This document shows positions 47,967 to 56,521 of a stretch of DNA of 64,000 bases, piece after piece. The notes beneath the pieces were generated by a model. The model was not told the DNA's origin. It was given only the letters and a program-made list of their open reading frames with translations, and made no database searches. The first letter of the stretch is position 1. Every line of letters starts with the position of its first letter. Source of the DNA: Eubacteriales bacterium (GTDB lineage: Bacteria; Bacillota; Clostridia; Lachnospirales; Lachnospiraceae); contig JAUNJF010000001.1 of NCBI GenBank assembly GCA_030533405.1, positions 210,042 to 274,041 of the forward strand, written 5' to 3'. A program made the position numbers and the translations under genes.

Positions 47967-48578
47967 ATGGAAGGAAAGAGTATATACTATATTCTCGGTA
48001 TGATTGCGGGACTACTGGTTGCTGTTTTACTGATTGCGTTAATTACATTTTTGACGAATAAGGTAGGTGGAAGAGTAAGTACATTCAAAAAAAGTAAGGA
48101 TTCCTATGACGAGCGACAGCTTCTTGTCAGAGGTCAGGCATTTAAGACGGGATTCTTCGTATTGTGCGTATATGTTATGGTTGCAGCCATAATGGATTCC
48201 ATGTCGGGAAATCGATTGTTGCTTTCGACAGGAGGCATATGGGTTGGTGTTTGTAGTTCGATTTTCGTGTTTGCAGTCATTTGTATTGTGAAGGATGCGT
48301 ATATTGCAATTCAGGATAATGCAAAAGGAATGATAATTTTGTTTGTTGCAATTGCAGTCATAAATTTCATGTGCAAATTGGGAGATGTATTGACTGGCAG
48401 ATTACATTTTCTTGAGAAGAATGTTTCTTTGGTTGATGGTAAAATGATAGAGAGTATGTCGATTTCAATGGATGGCATAAATATAATAACAGGTTTGTTA
48501 TTGCTGTTGACGGCGCTCGTGTTGATTGGTAAGGTGATATACGATAAGAAGCATGTCATTGAAGAGGATGAAGAATAA
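47967..48578 (+). CDS. Polytopic membrane protein, function unknown
   Basis: The 203-residue protein has about five hydrophobic segments. After the first comes a cytoplasmic stretch SKDSYDERQLLVRGQAFKTGF; the DERQ..RG.AFK pattern recurs in small membrane proteins encoded beside YozG-type XRE regulators. The ribosome binding site GGAAGGGAAG precedes it. It lies in the NatAB-XRE-CPBP operon, 18 bases after the permease gene. Confidence 0.72.
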   Translation: MEGKSIYYILGMIAGLLVAVLLIALITFLTNKVGGRVSTFKKSKDSYDERQLLVRGQAFKTGFFVLCVYVMVAAIMDSMSGNRLLLSTGGIWVGVCSSIFVFAVICIVKDAYIAIQDNAKGMIILFVAIAVINFMCKLGDVLTGRLHFLEKNVSLVDGKMIESMSISMDGINIITGLLLLLTALVLIGKVIYDKKHVIEEDEE

Positions 48579-48609
48579 TTGACTGTATAGAATAGGAAAG
48601 GAAGCGCCT

Positions 48610-48810
48610 ATGAAGAATTTAAAAATGAAGGCTGCAAGAGCCGGGAAGGACATGTCACAGCAAGATTTGGCGACAGCGGTTGGTGTTTCTAGACAGACAA
48701 TTAATGCGATAGAAAAGGGGGATTATAACCCGACAATTAAGTTGTGTAGAGACATCTGTAAATGCTTAGATAGAACATTAGATGAATTATTTTGGGAGGA
48801 TGAAGAATAA
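48610..48810 (+). CDS. Small XRE-family helix-turn-helix regulator
   Basis: The 66-residue protein is almost only a Cro/cI-type HTH: SQQDLATAVGVSRQTINAIE, then DYNPTIKLCRDICKCL and the acidic tail TLDELFWEDEE typical of YozG-like regulators. It overlaps the next gene by one base (TAATG). A regulator in the middle of the operon suggests autoregulation, with the promoter at 45647 as a possible target. Confidence 0.93.
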   Translation: MKNLKMKAARAGKDMSQQDLATAVGVSRQTINAIEKGDYNPTIKLCRDICKCLDRTLDELFWEDEE

Positions 48811-49823
48811 TGGAAACAATGAACACGACAGACGTGCAGGCAAATGAGGGTCAGAGATTAGAAGCAAAGGCAGGAATGATGAAATCATCAGTTTTCTTCC
48901 TGATTCTTTTGGTATTGCAGATTCCAATCGGATTGGTGATTGGAGCGATAGCTGGTAAGTTCCCTGAGAACCACGCAAGTTTGATATCAGTATTGATTAC
49001 ACAAGGATATATGTTAATTTCAGCATTGATTTACATTTTCGCAACAAAGAAATCGATTACAAAGGATTTGAGAGTCAGAAAATACAAGGTATCCACATTT
49101 TTCTTATCGATTGTAATGTTGATCACTGCAACACCGATGGCGAATTTATTAAATATTATCAGCCAGTTTTTTGCAAAGAATGAGACAAGTGGAGCGATTC
49201 TTAACATTACAGAAGTAGTTCCTTGGTGGCTTGCCATTATGATTGTTGGTTGTTTGCCAGGATTTATTGAGGAAACAATTTTCCGTGGTATTATTCATAC
49301 GGCATTTCGTAAACGTTCTGTGTTAACAGGTATTATTGTAAGCTCAATTTCATTTGGTTTGATGCACATGAATTTCAATCAGATTATGTATGCGGTATAT
49401 TTAGGCGTTGTTTTTGCATTATTAGTGGAGGCAACTGGCTCGCTTGCATCAACTATGGTATTGCATATGTTATTCAATGGTGTGAATACAGCATACATCT
49501 TTGTGCTTCCTAAGTTATTTGAGTATCTTGGTAAGCTTTCGCCAGCATATGCAAACTTTAATTTGGAAGAGCAGTTGAATCAGGGTGTATCAACTTCACA
49601 GTTAATTATGGCAGCATCAGTTTGGACGCCATTTGCGATTGGTGGTCTTGTGTTAACAGTATTATTGTTAAAGGTAATTGCAAAAATCAATGGCAGAGAG
49701 TTGACATGGAAATCAATCTGTGAGGTGAAAGAAGAAAGCAGGGATGTAAAACCAATGAATATCCCAATGATTTTATGTTGGTTATTCTGTTTTGTGTTTG
49801 CAGTGATTGCATTGTTCGCATAG
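48810..49823 (+). CDS. CPBP-family intramembrane metalloprotease
   Basis: The 337-residue membrane protein has about eight helices. The CPBP (Abi, Rce1-like) active-site motifs are GFIEETIFRGIIHTAF (Glu-Glu and Arg), FGLMHMNFNQ (His) and VLHMLFN (His). Family members process prenylated proteins or act in bacteriocin self-immunity. In an operon with an exporter and an XRE regulator, an immunity or peptide-processing role is plausible (inference). Confidence 0.9.
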   Translation: METMNTTDVQANEGQRLEAKAGMMKSSVFFLILLVLQIPIGLVIGAIAGKFPENHASLISVLITQGYMLISALIYIFATKKSITKDLRVRKYKVSTFFLSIVMLITATPMANLLNIISQFFAKNETSGAILNITEVVPWWLAIMIVGCLPGFIEETIFRGIIHTAFRKRSVLTGIIVSSISFGLMHMNFNQIMYAVYLGVVFALLVEATGSLASTMVLHMLFNGVNTAYIFVLPKLFEYLGKLSPAYANFNLEEQLNQGVSTSQLIMAASVWTPFAIGGLVLTVLLLKVIAKINGRELTWKSICEVKEESRDVKPMNIPMILCWLFCFVFAVIALFA

Positions 49824-49832
49824 GTTTTTGAT

Positions 49833-50465
49833 ATGTTATATGATAAAGATATTAGAGAACCGCTCTTCGATTATTTAGAGGAGCGGTTCGGAAAAGTAAG
49901 AATCATAGAAGAAAAAAGAACAGGAAGATCCAGAGCAGATGTTGTAATGGTTCTTCCTAATCTTGTTGTGGGGATAGAGATTAAAAGTGATGCAGATACA
50001 TATGCCAGACTGAAGCGACAGGTGAAAGACTATGATTTGTTTTATGATCGCAACTACGTGGTAGTTGGTTCGACACATGCGATGCACGTTTCGGAGCATA
50101 TTCCGGAGTACTGGGGCATTATTTCTGTAGAAGAAATGGATGAAAAAATAGATTTTTATATGCTACGAGAAGCAAAGGATAACCCCAAAAGAGAGATTTT
50201 TAATAAACTTTCGCTATTGTGGAGACCAGAACTTTCCCATATACAGGAGCTAAATGAAATGGCGAAATATAAGGAGAAAAGCAAGCTCTTTGTTATGGAA
50301 AAAATTATTGAAAAAGTACCAGAAATCAAGCTTCATGAGCAGATTAGCGAGGAGCTTTTTGAGAGAGATTACAATACGATAGCAGACACGATTGCGCAGT
50401 TTCGACAGGAAAATGGAAGGGGTGTGCGTAAGAAAAAGACTAGAAGACGTCGTCGCAGAAAATAG
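49833..50465 (+). CDS. sce7726-family protein, PD-(D/E)XK-like
   Basis: This 210-residue soluble protein starts MLYDKDIREPLFDYLEERFG, the usual start of sce7726/MmcB-like proteins. It carries a nuclease-like core, RADVVMV then VGIEIKSDADTYARL, i.e. the D-ExK arrangement of PD-(D/E)XK enzymes. The C-terminus is a run of Lys/Arg (KKKTRRRRRRK), fitting nucleic acid binding. It is the last gene of the operon, 9 bases after the CPBP gene. The biological role is not established. Confidence 0.8.
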   Translation: MLYDKDIREPLFDYLEERFGKVRIIEEKRTGRSRADVVMVLPNLVVGIEIKSDADTYARLKRQVKDYDLFYDRNYVVVGSTHAMHVSEHIPEYWGIISVEEMDEKIDFYMLREAKDNPKREIFNKLSLLWRPELSHIQELNEMAKYKEKSKLFVMEKIIEKVPEIKLHEQISEELFERDYNTIADTIAQFRQENGRGVRKKKTRRRRRRK

Positions 50466-50548
50466 GTTTTTCCTATTTCTGCGATTATTTGTTATATTGT
50501 TTCATGTTTATACTTGCTATATTGCTAGTACCTACTGTAGTAATAGTA

Positions 50549-50753
50549 GGTAATTGTGAAACTCTCAATTTTTTATATTTAAGTTGTTCATATTTAACAA
50601 GGACCATGTAAGGACTCTTTGAGTACGCCAGTACTTGATGAGTGCTGTGCACGAATTTAGTACTGTTGCGTGCGAAAGAAGTGAAAACGTGTCCGGCGTG
50701 GTTTGTTAAATATGTACAGCTTGTGATAACCTAAATTGAGTTTCACAATTACC
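50549..50753 (+). repeat. Long inverted-repeat intergenic element, copy B
   Basis: The ends are perfect 16-bp terminal inverted repeats, GGTAATTGTGAAACTC at 50549-50564 and its complement at 50738-50753. A second arm of 18 bp with two mismatches joins 50583-50600 and 50703-50720 (ATATTTAACAA). The interior differs from copies A and C and contains CAGTACT/AGTACTG. A separate 8-bp inverted repeat TACCTACT/AGTAGGTA overlaps the left end (about 50529-50552). The element has no ORF and stops 22 bases before the MATE gene start. Confidence 0.8.
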
Positions 50754-50775
50754 GTTATTGGGAGGAGATGGCAAT

Positions 50776-52131
50776 ATGAAGAATAAACATGTAATGGATA
50801 TGACAAAGGGAAATGAAACAAAATTATTGTTGTTGTTTGCATTGCCAATGGTGATTGGAAACATTTTTCAACAGTTTTATAATATGGTAGATTCGGCGAT
50901 TGTTGGTCGATATGTTAGCTCGAACGCGTTAGGTGCTGTTGGATTGGTCGGCAGTGTAAATTTTTTATTCTTTTCGCTTTGTTTAGGATTGGGTTCTGGT
51001 ATTGGAATCCTGATTTCACAGTATTTTGGAGCAGGTAACACAGAATATATCAAAAAGATTATTGCGAATGCCATTTATATTGTATCTGGTGCAGGAATTG
51101 CAATGGGTATGATTGGTGTTGTATTTGCGAAACCAATTTTGCGATTGATGAACACACCGAACGAGAATTTTCAAGATGCACTGGTGTATATGCGAATTGT
51201 GTGTGCTGCAACGATTGTCGTAGCGATTTACAATGGAATTTCGAGTGTGTTAAGAGCGCTTGGAGATTCTAAAACACCACTTGCGTTCCTGATTGTAGCG
51301 AGTGTGATTAATATTGTATTGGACTTTGTATTTGTTTTAGCATTTCATATGGGTGTTGCAGGTGTTGCGTTTGCCACTGTAATTTCACAGATTATTTCCG
51401 CAATTGGTTCTGTTGTTGTGGCGGCACGTGTGAATCCGTATTTGAAATTAGAAAAGCGTCATTTTAAGGTAGAGAAAGAAATAATTGTTGAATGTTTCCG
51501 CATTGGTCTTCCGGTTGCAGGACAATTTGCGTTGATTGCATGTTCTTGCATTGCTTTGCAAAGTGTGGTGAATCGTTATGGTGCGGTGGTAATGGCAGCA
51601 TTTACCGCAACATCAAGAGTGGAACAGCTAGTACAGCAGCCGTTTAATTCGTTGGGAACTGCAATGTCAACATTTGCAGGTCAAAATGTAGGTGCCAATC
51701 GTTATGATCGTGTGAAGACAGGTTGTATGAAGGGATGCAAGCTGGTTGCGTTATTTAGTTTGATGATGATTGTTGTGATGTATCTTTTTGGAGAGGCGAT
51801 TGTTGGTATTTTTATCAAGGAGCCGGAGATTATAGAAATTGGTGCAAAAGGACTTCGCATTACAAGTGTTATGTACTTTGGACTTGGGTTGATTTATGTG
51901 ATGCGTGGCATGTTAAATGGTGTGGGAGATTCGATGTTCTCTATGATTAATGGTGTTTGTGAAGTGATTGGAAGAATTGGATTTGCGGTTGTTTTGATGA
52001 TGATTCCATCTGTTGGAATATGGGGTGTATGGTATACAAATGGTCTTACCTGGTTGCTGGCAGGTGCCGCTGGTGTAATTCGATATTGTCAAGGTAGCTG
52101 GAAAACCAAATCGGTAGTGCGACATAGTTAG
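50776..52131 (+). CDS. MATE-family efflux transporter
   Basis: The product is 451 residues from ATG 50776, with GGGAGGAG upstream. It has twelve hydrophobic segments in two halves: KLLLLFALPMVIGNIFQQFY and MVDSAIVGRYV at the start, GLPVAGQFALIACSCIALQS in the second half, and VQQPFNSLGTAMSTFAGQN, typical of the NorM/DinF-related Firmicute MATE group. It is not closely similar to the other MATE protein at 24955. Element B sits directly in front and may belong to its leader. Confidence 0.92.
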   Translation: MKNKHVMDMTKGNETKLLLLFALPMVIGNIFQQFYNMVDSAIVGRYVSSNALGAVGLVGSVNFLFFSLCLGLGSGIGILISQYFGAGNTEYIKKIIANAIYIVSGAGIAMGMIGVVFAKPILRLMNTPNENFQDALVYMRIVCAATIVVAIYNGISSVLRALGDSKTPLAFLIVASVINIVLDFVFVLAFHMGVAGVAFATVISQIISAIGSVVVAARVNPYLKLEKRHFKVEKEIIVECFRIGLPVAGQFALIACSCIALQSVVNRYGAVVMAAFTATSRVEQLVQQPFNSLGTAMSTFAGQNVGANRYDRVKTGCMKGCKLVALFSLMMIVVMYLFGEAIVGIFIKEPEIIEIGAKGLRITSVMYFGLGLIYVMRGMLNGVGDSMFSMINGVCEVIGRIGFAVVLMMIPSVGIWGVWYTNGLTWLLAGAAGVIRYCQGSWKTKSVVRHS

Positions 52132-52180
52132 AGAATAGATGTGTTCTGGTTTTATGTTTTGAATTAAAATAATAAGGCAA

Positions 52181-52245
52181 AAAAATAAGTTCATGTAGAT
52201 TCAGGTGCTTTGAGAGCGTGCCTGAACTACAGAACTTTTTTTGTT
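52181..52245. terminator. Bidirectional intrinsic terminator
   Basis: AAGTTC (52186-52191), GTAG and TTCAGG pair with CCTGAA, CTAC and GAACTT (52231-52236). T-runs occur on both strands (TTTTTTTG on plus, TTATTTTTTTG on minus), serving the MATE gene and the convergent DUF4234-like gene. Confidence 0.85.
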
Positions 52246-53021
52246 TATTTTTGTTTTGTATTTGAATTTGGTGAAATAACCTGTTTGTTTACGACTTTCT
52301 TTTTCTCTGGATTAACCTTTTGAGAACGGTTACCACTTTGCTCTGGTTTTGCTGCTGCACTTGGTTTTTGTGCTACCGGTTTGTTGTTTGGAGCAACTGG
52401 CTTTTGCTGATTTGGAACAACCGGTTTTTGTGGAACTTGCTGCGTAGGTGTAACGGCAGGCTTTTGTGCTACCGGTTGATTGTTTGGAGCAATAGGTTTT
52501 TGCGCTGCTGCCTGATTGTTTGGAGTAACAGGCTGTTTTGCAGGCTGCTGCGTGTTAGTTGTCACAGCTGCGGGCTCCTTTGCGATTGCCTTTGTATCAG
52601 GAATTGCTCCGCTAGGATTAATTACCTTTGTCTTCTTAGAGAAAGAAGCGTTATACTCTCTTGCGATTTTATTCATGTTTCGGATGATGAATAAGTCAGC
52701 CAATAATGGGCCAAACAATACGAATTTACCAAAAGTCCAGAAAAATAGGATGATTCCAGGACCTGGATGAATCTTGATTCCCATTTGTTCACCAGTTACC
52801 TGAATACGATCTTCTAAATAAAATAACCAAACCCAACGATAAATACCAAGTGTAATAATGGATAAGAAACAAACTAATATGTAGTTCTTGATTTTCTTTT
52901 CCTCGCGGTTCATTTCATTTAAATCTTTTGTGAAACGATACCAAAATACAATGTTATAAATACCTAAGGTTGGAAGTGTAAATAAAAGTAACTTCCAAAG
53001 TCGCCGTTTTTCATTCACCAT
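52245..53021 (-). CDS. DUF4234-like membrane protein with Pro/Gln/Ala-rich repeat tail
   Basis: The 258-residue protein has an N-terminal half with three hydrophobic segments and the repeated YNIVFWYRFTKDLN and YRWVWLFYLEDRI pattern of DUF4234 proteins. The C-terminal ~120 residues are low complexity, made of tandem variants of KPxxPNNQPVAQ, ending with a Lys-rich stretch. The repeats could span the wall or act as a flexible linker. Function is unknown. Confidence 0.75.
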   Translation of the reverse strand: MVNEKRRLWKLLLFTLPTLGIYNIVFWYRFTKDLNEMNREEKKIKNYILVCFLSIITLGIYRWVWLFYLEDRIQVTGEQMGIKIHPGPGIILFFWTFGKFVLFGPLLADLFIIRNMNKIAREYNASFSKKTKVINPSGAIPDTKAIAKEPAAVTTNTQQPAKQPVTPNNQAAAQKPIAPNNQPVAQKPAVTPTQQVPQKPVVPNQQKPVAPNNKPVAQKPSAAAKPEQSGNRSQKVNPEKKKVVNKQVISPNSNTKQK

Positions 53022-53238
53022 AATGGTTCCCTCCGATGATTGATCGATGTATCGCTCTGATATGAGCAGATGTTTTCGTCAAAATTAACATATTATATGT
53101 ATTCACAATGTTCAATTATACCATATGTAGGTGGATATGTCTATGTAATAACCTTGTAAAATCAAGCAATTTTATGGTGTAAAATGAATGTCAATCTCCT
53201 TTGTAGGTGGTGAAAAAAGAAAATTGTCAAAATAATGC

Positions 53239-53267
53239 TTGACACACCTGGGGCTGTGTGATAAAGT
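53239..53267 (+). promoter_or_regulatory. Promoter of rplJL operon
   Basis: Perfect TTGACA at 53239-53244 and TAAAGT at 53262-53267, 17-base spacer, about 10-15 bases before the L10 leader. Confidence 0.75.
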
Positions 53268-53277
53268 AGCCATTGAT

Positions 53278-53390
53278 GAACTGCCGAAGACAGTAGGTAC
53301 CATTTGGTGTAAGCATAGCGCCTACCGAGGAAGAATCGTATGAAAGACGTTTCGCTCTGTATCTTCGGATATGGAGCTTTTCTTTTTATA
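53278..53390 (+). promoter_or_regulatory. Ribosomal protein L10 leader (autoregulatory mRNA element)
   Basis: The leader shows GTAGG (53293-53297) pairing with CCTAC (53331-53335). CCGAAGA (53284-53290) is complementary to TCTTCGG (53362-53368). A competing hairpin, CTCTGTATC (53355-53363), loop TTCG, GATATGGAG (53368-53376), is followed by CTTTTCTTTTT, an attenuator-like terminator. This matches the known L10 leader, where L10-L12 complex binding represses its own operon. The two pairings of 53362-53368 are mutually exclusive, which suggests a switch. Confidence 0.85.
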
Positions 53391-53431
53391 GAATCGCGCA
53401 GTCATTAATAATATAAGGAGGCGCAACAAAC

Positions 53432-53929
53432 ATGGCAAAGATTGAAATCAAGCAGCCAATCGTAGAAGAGATCAAAGCAAATCTTCAGGACGCACAGTCA
53501 GCAGTAATCGTTGACTATCGTGGTCTTACTGTAGAGCAGGATACTAAGCTTCGTAAAGAGTTAAGAGAAGCTGGTGTTATCTACAAAGTATACAAGAACA
53601 CTTTGGTTAAGTTCGCTATCGAAGGCACAGAGTTCGAATCTTTGAAGGATGATTTAGAGGGCCCTAACGCTATCGCAATTTCTAAGACAGATGCTACAGC
53701 ACCAGCAAGAATTCTTGCTAAGTTTGCTAAGACAGCTGATAAGTTAGAGATTAAGAGTGGTGTTGTTGAGGGAACTTACTATGATCAGAATGGTATCAAG
53801 GCTATCTCTGATATCCCTTCAAGAGAAGAGTTACTTTCAAAGTTACTTGGAAGCTTACAGTCACCAATCGCCAACTTTGCAAGAGTTATCAAGCAGATTG
53901 CAGAGAAAGATGGTGCAGCAGAGGCATAA
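53432..53929 (+). CDS. rplJ: Ribosomal protein L10
   Basis: The 165-residue protein begins with KIEIKQPIVEEIKANLQDA and contains SAVIVDYRGLTVEQDTKLR, the L10 signature, and VYKNTLVKFAIEG. L10 is the base of the ribosomal stalk and binds L7/L12 dimers through its C-terminal helix. The start lies behind AAGGAGGC. Codon use is highly biased as expected for ribosomal proteins. Confidence 0.97.
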   Translation: MAKIEIKQPIVEEIKANLQDAQSAVIVDYRGLTVEQDTKLRKELREAGVIYKVYKNTLVKFAIEGTEFESLKDDLEGPNAIAISKTDATAPARILAKFAKTADKLEIKSGVVEGTYYDQNGIKAISDIPSREELLSKLLGSLQSPIANFARVIKQIAEKDGAAEA

Positions 53930-54019
53930 TAATTGCTTCGCAAATGAACTGCCGATGGCAGGATGAGCTATATAATATAGCATAGAGAATAAAAATATTA
54001 TTAAATGGAGGAAATTATA

Positions 54020-54388
54020 ATGACAACTCAGGATTTTATCGAAGAGATTAAGAAGTTAAGCGTTTTAGAGTTAAATGATTTAGTTAAGGCTTGTGAGGAA
54101 GAGTTCGGTGTTTCTGCAGCAGCTGGTGTTGCAGTAGTAGCAGCTGGTGGTGCAGCAGCTGGAGCAGCTGAAGAGAAAGACGAGTTCGACGTTGAGTTAA
54201 CAGAAGTAGGACCAAACAAGGTTAAGGTTATCAAGGTTGTTCGTGAGGCTACTGGTTTAGGTCTTAAGGAAGCTAAGGAAGTTGTAGATGGCGCTCCTAA
54301 GGTTCTTAAAGAGGGTGCTTCTAAGGCAGAGGCTGAGGATATCAAGACTAAGTTAGAGGCTGAAGGCGCTAAGGTTACATTAAAGTAA
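54020..54388 (+). CDS. rplL: Ribosomal protein L7/L12
   Basis: The product is 122 residues from ATG 54020 with TGGAGG upstream (the frame is open from 54005 but reads through that site). It has the N-terminal dimerisation domain, the Ala/Gly hinge (about 35-52) and the C-terminal factor-binding domain ([20 protein letters not shown]). It recruits translation GTPases. A terminator follows, so rpoB/rpoC are not in this operon, unlike the arrangement in many bacteria. Confidence 0.97.
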   Translation: MTTQDFIEEIKKLSVLELNDLVKACEEEFGVSAAAGVAVVAAGGAAAGAAEEKDEFDVELTEVGPNKVKVIKVVREATGLGLKEAKEVVDGAPKVLKEGASKAEAEDIKTKLEAEGAKVTLK

Positions 54389-54421
54389 TTTAAAGTCCGA
54401 TATCAATTTATTATGAATTTA

Positions 54422-54466
54422 ACAGGGACATATCATGCATGGCATGGTGTGTCCCTGTTTTTTTGG
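54422..54466 (+). terminator. Intrinsic terminator after rplL
   Basis: A 17-bp stem with G-U pairs (ACAGGGACATATCATGC with 54442-54458) is followed by a T-run to 54464. Confidence 0.9.
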
Positions 54467-54491
54467 AAGGATTAATATATAAAATCTTTAT

Positions 54492-54557
54492 TTTTAGGTT
54501 GCTTTTAGGTTGATGGAGTAGACTATTTTAAATATGTAAAAATAAAATGGGTATAAT
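54492..54557 (+). promoter_or_regulatory. Direct-repeat operator and promoter of dlt-associated two-component system
   Basis: TTTTAGGTTG occurs twice in 11-base phase at 54492-54512, a spacing of one helical turn typical for OmpR-type regulators. A perfect TATAAT follows at 54552-54557 with no good -35 hexamer, which is compatible with activator-dependent transcription. The repeat unit TTTAGGTTG recurs at 56533-56541 in front of the MBOAT gene. Confidence 0.6.
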
Positions 54558-54588
54558 AGAAAATGGTATTTTATAGGGGAGGCTATAC

Positions 54589-55266
54589 ATGAAAATATTG
54601 TTAGCGGAAGACGAACGTGAACTTTCCAGAGCGCTTGAAGCGGTATTAAAGTTAAATCATTATTCTGTAGATTCTGTTTATGATGGTGAGGATGCTCTTT
54701 GCTATTTGGAAAATGGGGAATATGATGGGGTTATTATGGATATTATGATGCCAAAAATGGATGGGTTGACGGTGTTAAAGAGAATACGAAAACAGGGAAA
54801 TTCGGTACCTGTGCTGATTCTAACAGCAAAAGCGGAACTAGATGATAAAATAGAAGGACTTGATTGTGGTGCAGATGATTATTTGACAAAACCATTTGCA
54901 ACAAAAGAATTGCTAGCGCGTATTAGAGCCATGATGAGAAGAAGGGAAGCTACTATTTCTACCAATTTGATATTTGAGGATTTGCAGATGTCAGATGTTT
55001 CGTTTAAGATTGGTTGTAATGGGAGGCAGTTATATTTGGCAAATAAAGAATATCAAATGATGGAAATGTTTATGATGAACCCGAGATGTATTCTGTCAAC
55101 AGATCAGTTTATTGAGTCGATATGGGGATATGAAAGTGATGTGGATAATAGTGTGATTTGGACCTACATTTCAAAGTTGCGAGGAATTTTAAGAAAGTTG
55201 AATTCCTGTGTTGTGATTCGAACTGTAAAAGGTGTTGGATTTGTTTTGGAGGGAAAGAATGGTTAA
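54589..55266 (+). CDS. OmpR-family response regulator of dlt-like operon
   Basis: The 225-residue protein has a receiver domain with the acidic pocket LLAEDERE, phosphoacceptor Asp in GVIMDIMMPKMDG and Lys in DYLTKPFATKE. A winged helix follows (about 130-222). It overlaps the kinase gene by 8 bases. Immediately downstream is the dlt-like operon. By analogy with regulators of dlt genes, it may respond to envelope stress or cationic peptides (inference). Confidence 0.95.
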   Translation: MKILLAEDERELSRALEAVLKLNHYSVDSVYDGEDALCYLENGEYDGVIMDIMMPKMDGLTVLKRIRKQGNSVPVLILTAKAELDDKIEGLDCGADDYLTKPFATKELLARIRAMMRRREATISTNLIFEDLQMSDVSFKIGCNGRQLYLANKEYQMMEMFMMNPRCILSTDQFIESIWGYESDVDNSVIWTYISKLRGILRKLNSCVVIRTVKGVGFVLEGKNG

Positions 55267-56518
55267 GCAAGTACAAAGAAGATTTATATGGATTGCGATG
55301 CTTTCTTTTTCGTTGGTTGTGTTTTTGATTGTGGGCTTATCCAATATATTTAGTTATCAAAGTATTACAAGGGAAACGGAAGAAAGTTTGAGTTTGATTG
55401 CTGATAACTTAGAGTTGGCGCAGCAATATAGAAGAAATCCGAGGCGCTCAAAATTTCGAAATCAAATCAATTATCAGGAAGTGTGGGATGATGCAGAGGA
55501 GTTGTTCGGCGATATTCGTTATTTTATAGTCGCCTTTGATAAGCAAGGAGAAGTTAAAGAGTTTAATGTAACACGTACTTTTGATGTGAATGAAGAGGAA
55601 GCAATTCGGATTGCAACAAAATGTTATAAAAATAAAGAGGATAAAGGAAATGAGGGAAATAATAGATTTCGGAAGGTTGCGACAGAAGATGGGGATGTGT
55701 ATGTTTTTGTTAGTTTTCGTAGGAAGCTTACAAATGCGAAACGATTTCTGCAAAAAACGATAATTAGTGCTATTTTAGAACTTTTAGTATTGTTTTTTCC
55801 AGTTTGCTTTTTTTCTAAACATGTTACAAAACCAATTCGTGAAAGCAATGAGAAACAAAAATTATTTATAACCAATGCGGGGCATGAAATAAAGACACCA
55901 CTGACAATTATCGATGCAAATGCGGATGTTATTGCACTAATGAGTGGAGAAAATGAATGGATTACAAGTATTCATAATCAAGTGGAAAGACTTTCGAGAA
56001 TGACAGAGCAATTGGTAGACTTGTCTAAATTACAAGAGAGTGAGTTGTTGTTTCAGAAAGAAAAGATTGTATTGTCAGAACTGTTGCAAGAGGTGATAGA
56101 ACAATTTGAGGGGATTGCAATAACAAGGAATCGTAAAATTATTTCCAAAATAAACCCACATCTTTGTGTGAATGCGGATCAAGGAATGATGGAAAAACTA
56201 ATATCTATTTTGTTGGATAATGCAATGAAGTATGCGGATGAGAATTCAGATATACATGTTGAATTAAAGAAACAGGGTAGGTATATTGAGTTGAAGATTG
56301 AGAATCAAACAGCAGGCGTCAAAAAAGGAAAGCATGCAGAATTTTTTGAACGTTTTTATAGAGATAGTAATGCTAGTGCAATAGAATCGGACGGGCATGG
56401 AATTGGTCTTTCTATTGCAAAATCAATCGTGGAACAACACAAAGGGAAAATATTTGCTGTTAGTGAGCGAGAAAATCATGTGAAGCTTACGGTAGTTTTG
56501 TTAAGTAATAATAAATAG
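55259..56518 (+). CDS. Sensor histidine kinase of dlt-like operon
   Basis: The product is 419 residues from ATG 55259, with GGAGGG upstream. Two membrane helices (about 11-32 and 165-185) enclose a ~130-residue extracellular sensor. The kinase core has TNAGHEIKTPLTIIDAN (H-box), ILLDNAMKYADENSD (N-box) and GHGIGLSIAKSIVEQH (G-box). No HAMP domain is obvious. It is the partner of the overlapping response regulator. Confidence 0.93.
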   Translation: MVKQVQRRFIWIAMLSFSLVVFLIVGLSNIFSYQSITRETEESLSLIADNLELAQQYRRNPRRSKFRNQINYQEVWDDAEELFGDIRYFIVAFDKQGEVKEFNVTRTFDVNEEEAIRIATKCYKNKEDKGNEGNNRFRKVATEDGDVYVFVSFRRKLTNAKRFLQKTIISAILELLVLFFPVCFFSKHVTKPIRESNEKQKLFITNAGHEIKTPLTIIDANADVIALMSGENEWITSIHNQVERLSRMTEQLVDLSKLQESELLFQKEKIVLSELLQEVIEQFEGIAITRNRKIISKINPHLCVNADQGMMEKLISILLDNAMKYADENSDIHVELKKQGRYIELKIENQTAGVKKGKHAEFFERFYRDSNASAIESDGHGIGLSIAKSIVEQHKGKIFAVSERENHVKLTVVLLSNNK

Positions 56519-56521
56519 AAA

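Noticed and set aside
50466-50775. Insertion sequence in front of the second MATE gene
   Set aside because: Terminal inverted repeats exist but there is no transposase ORF, so it was listed as a repeat element and not as an IS.
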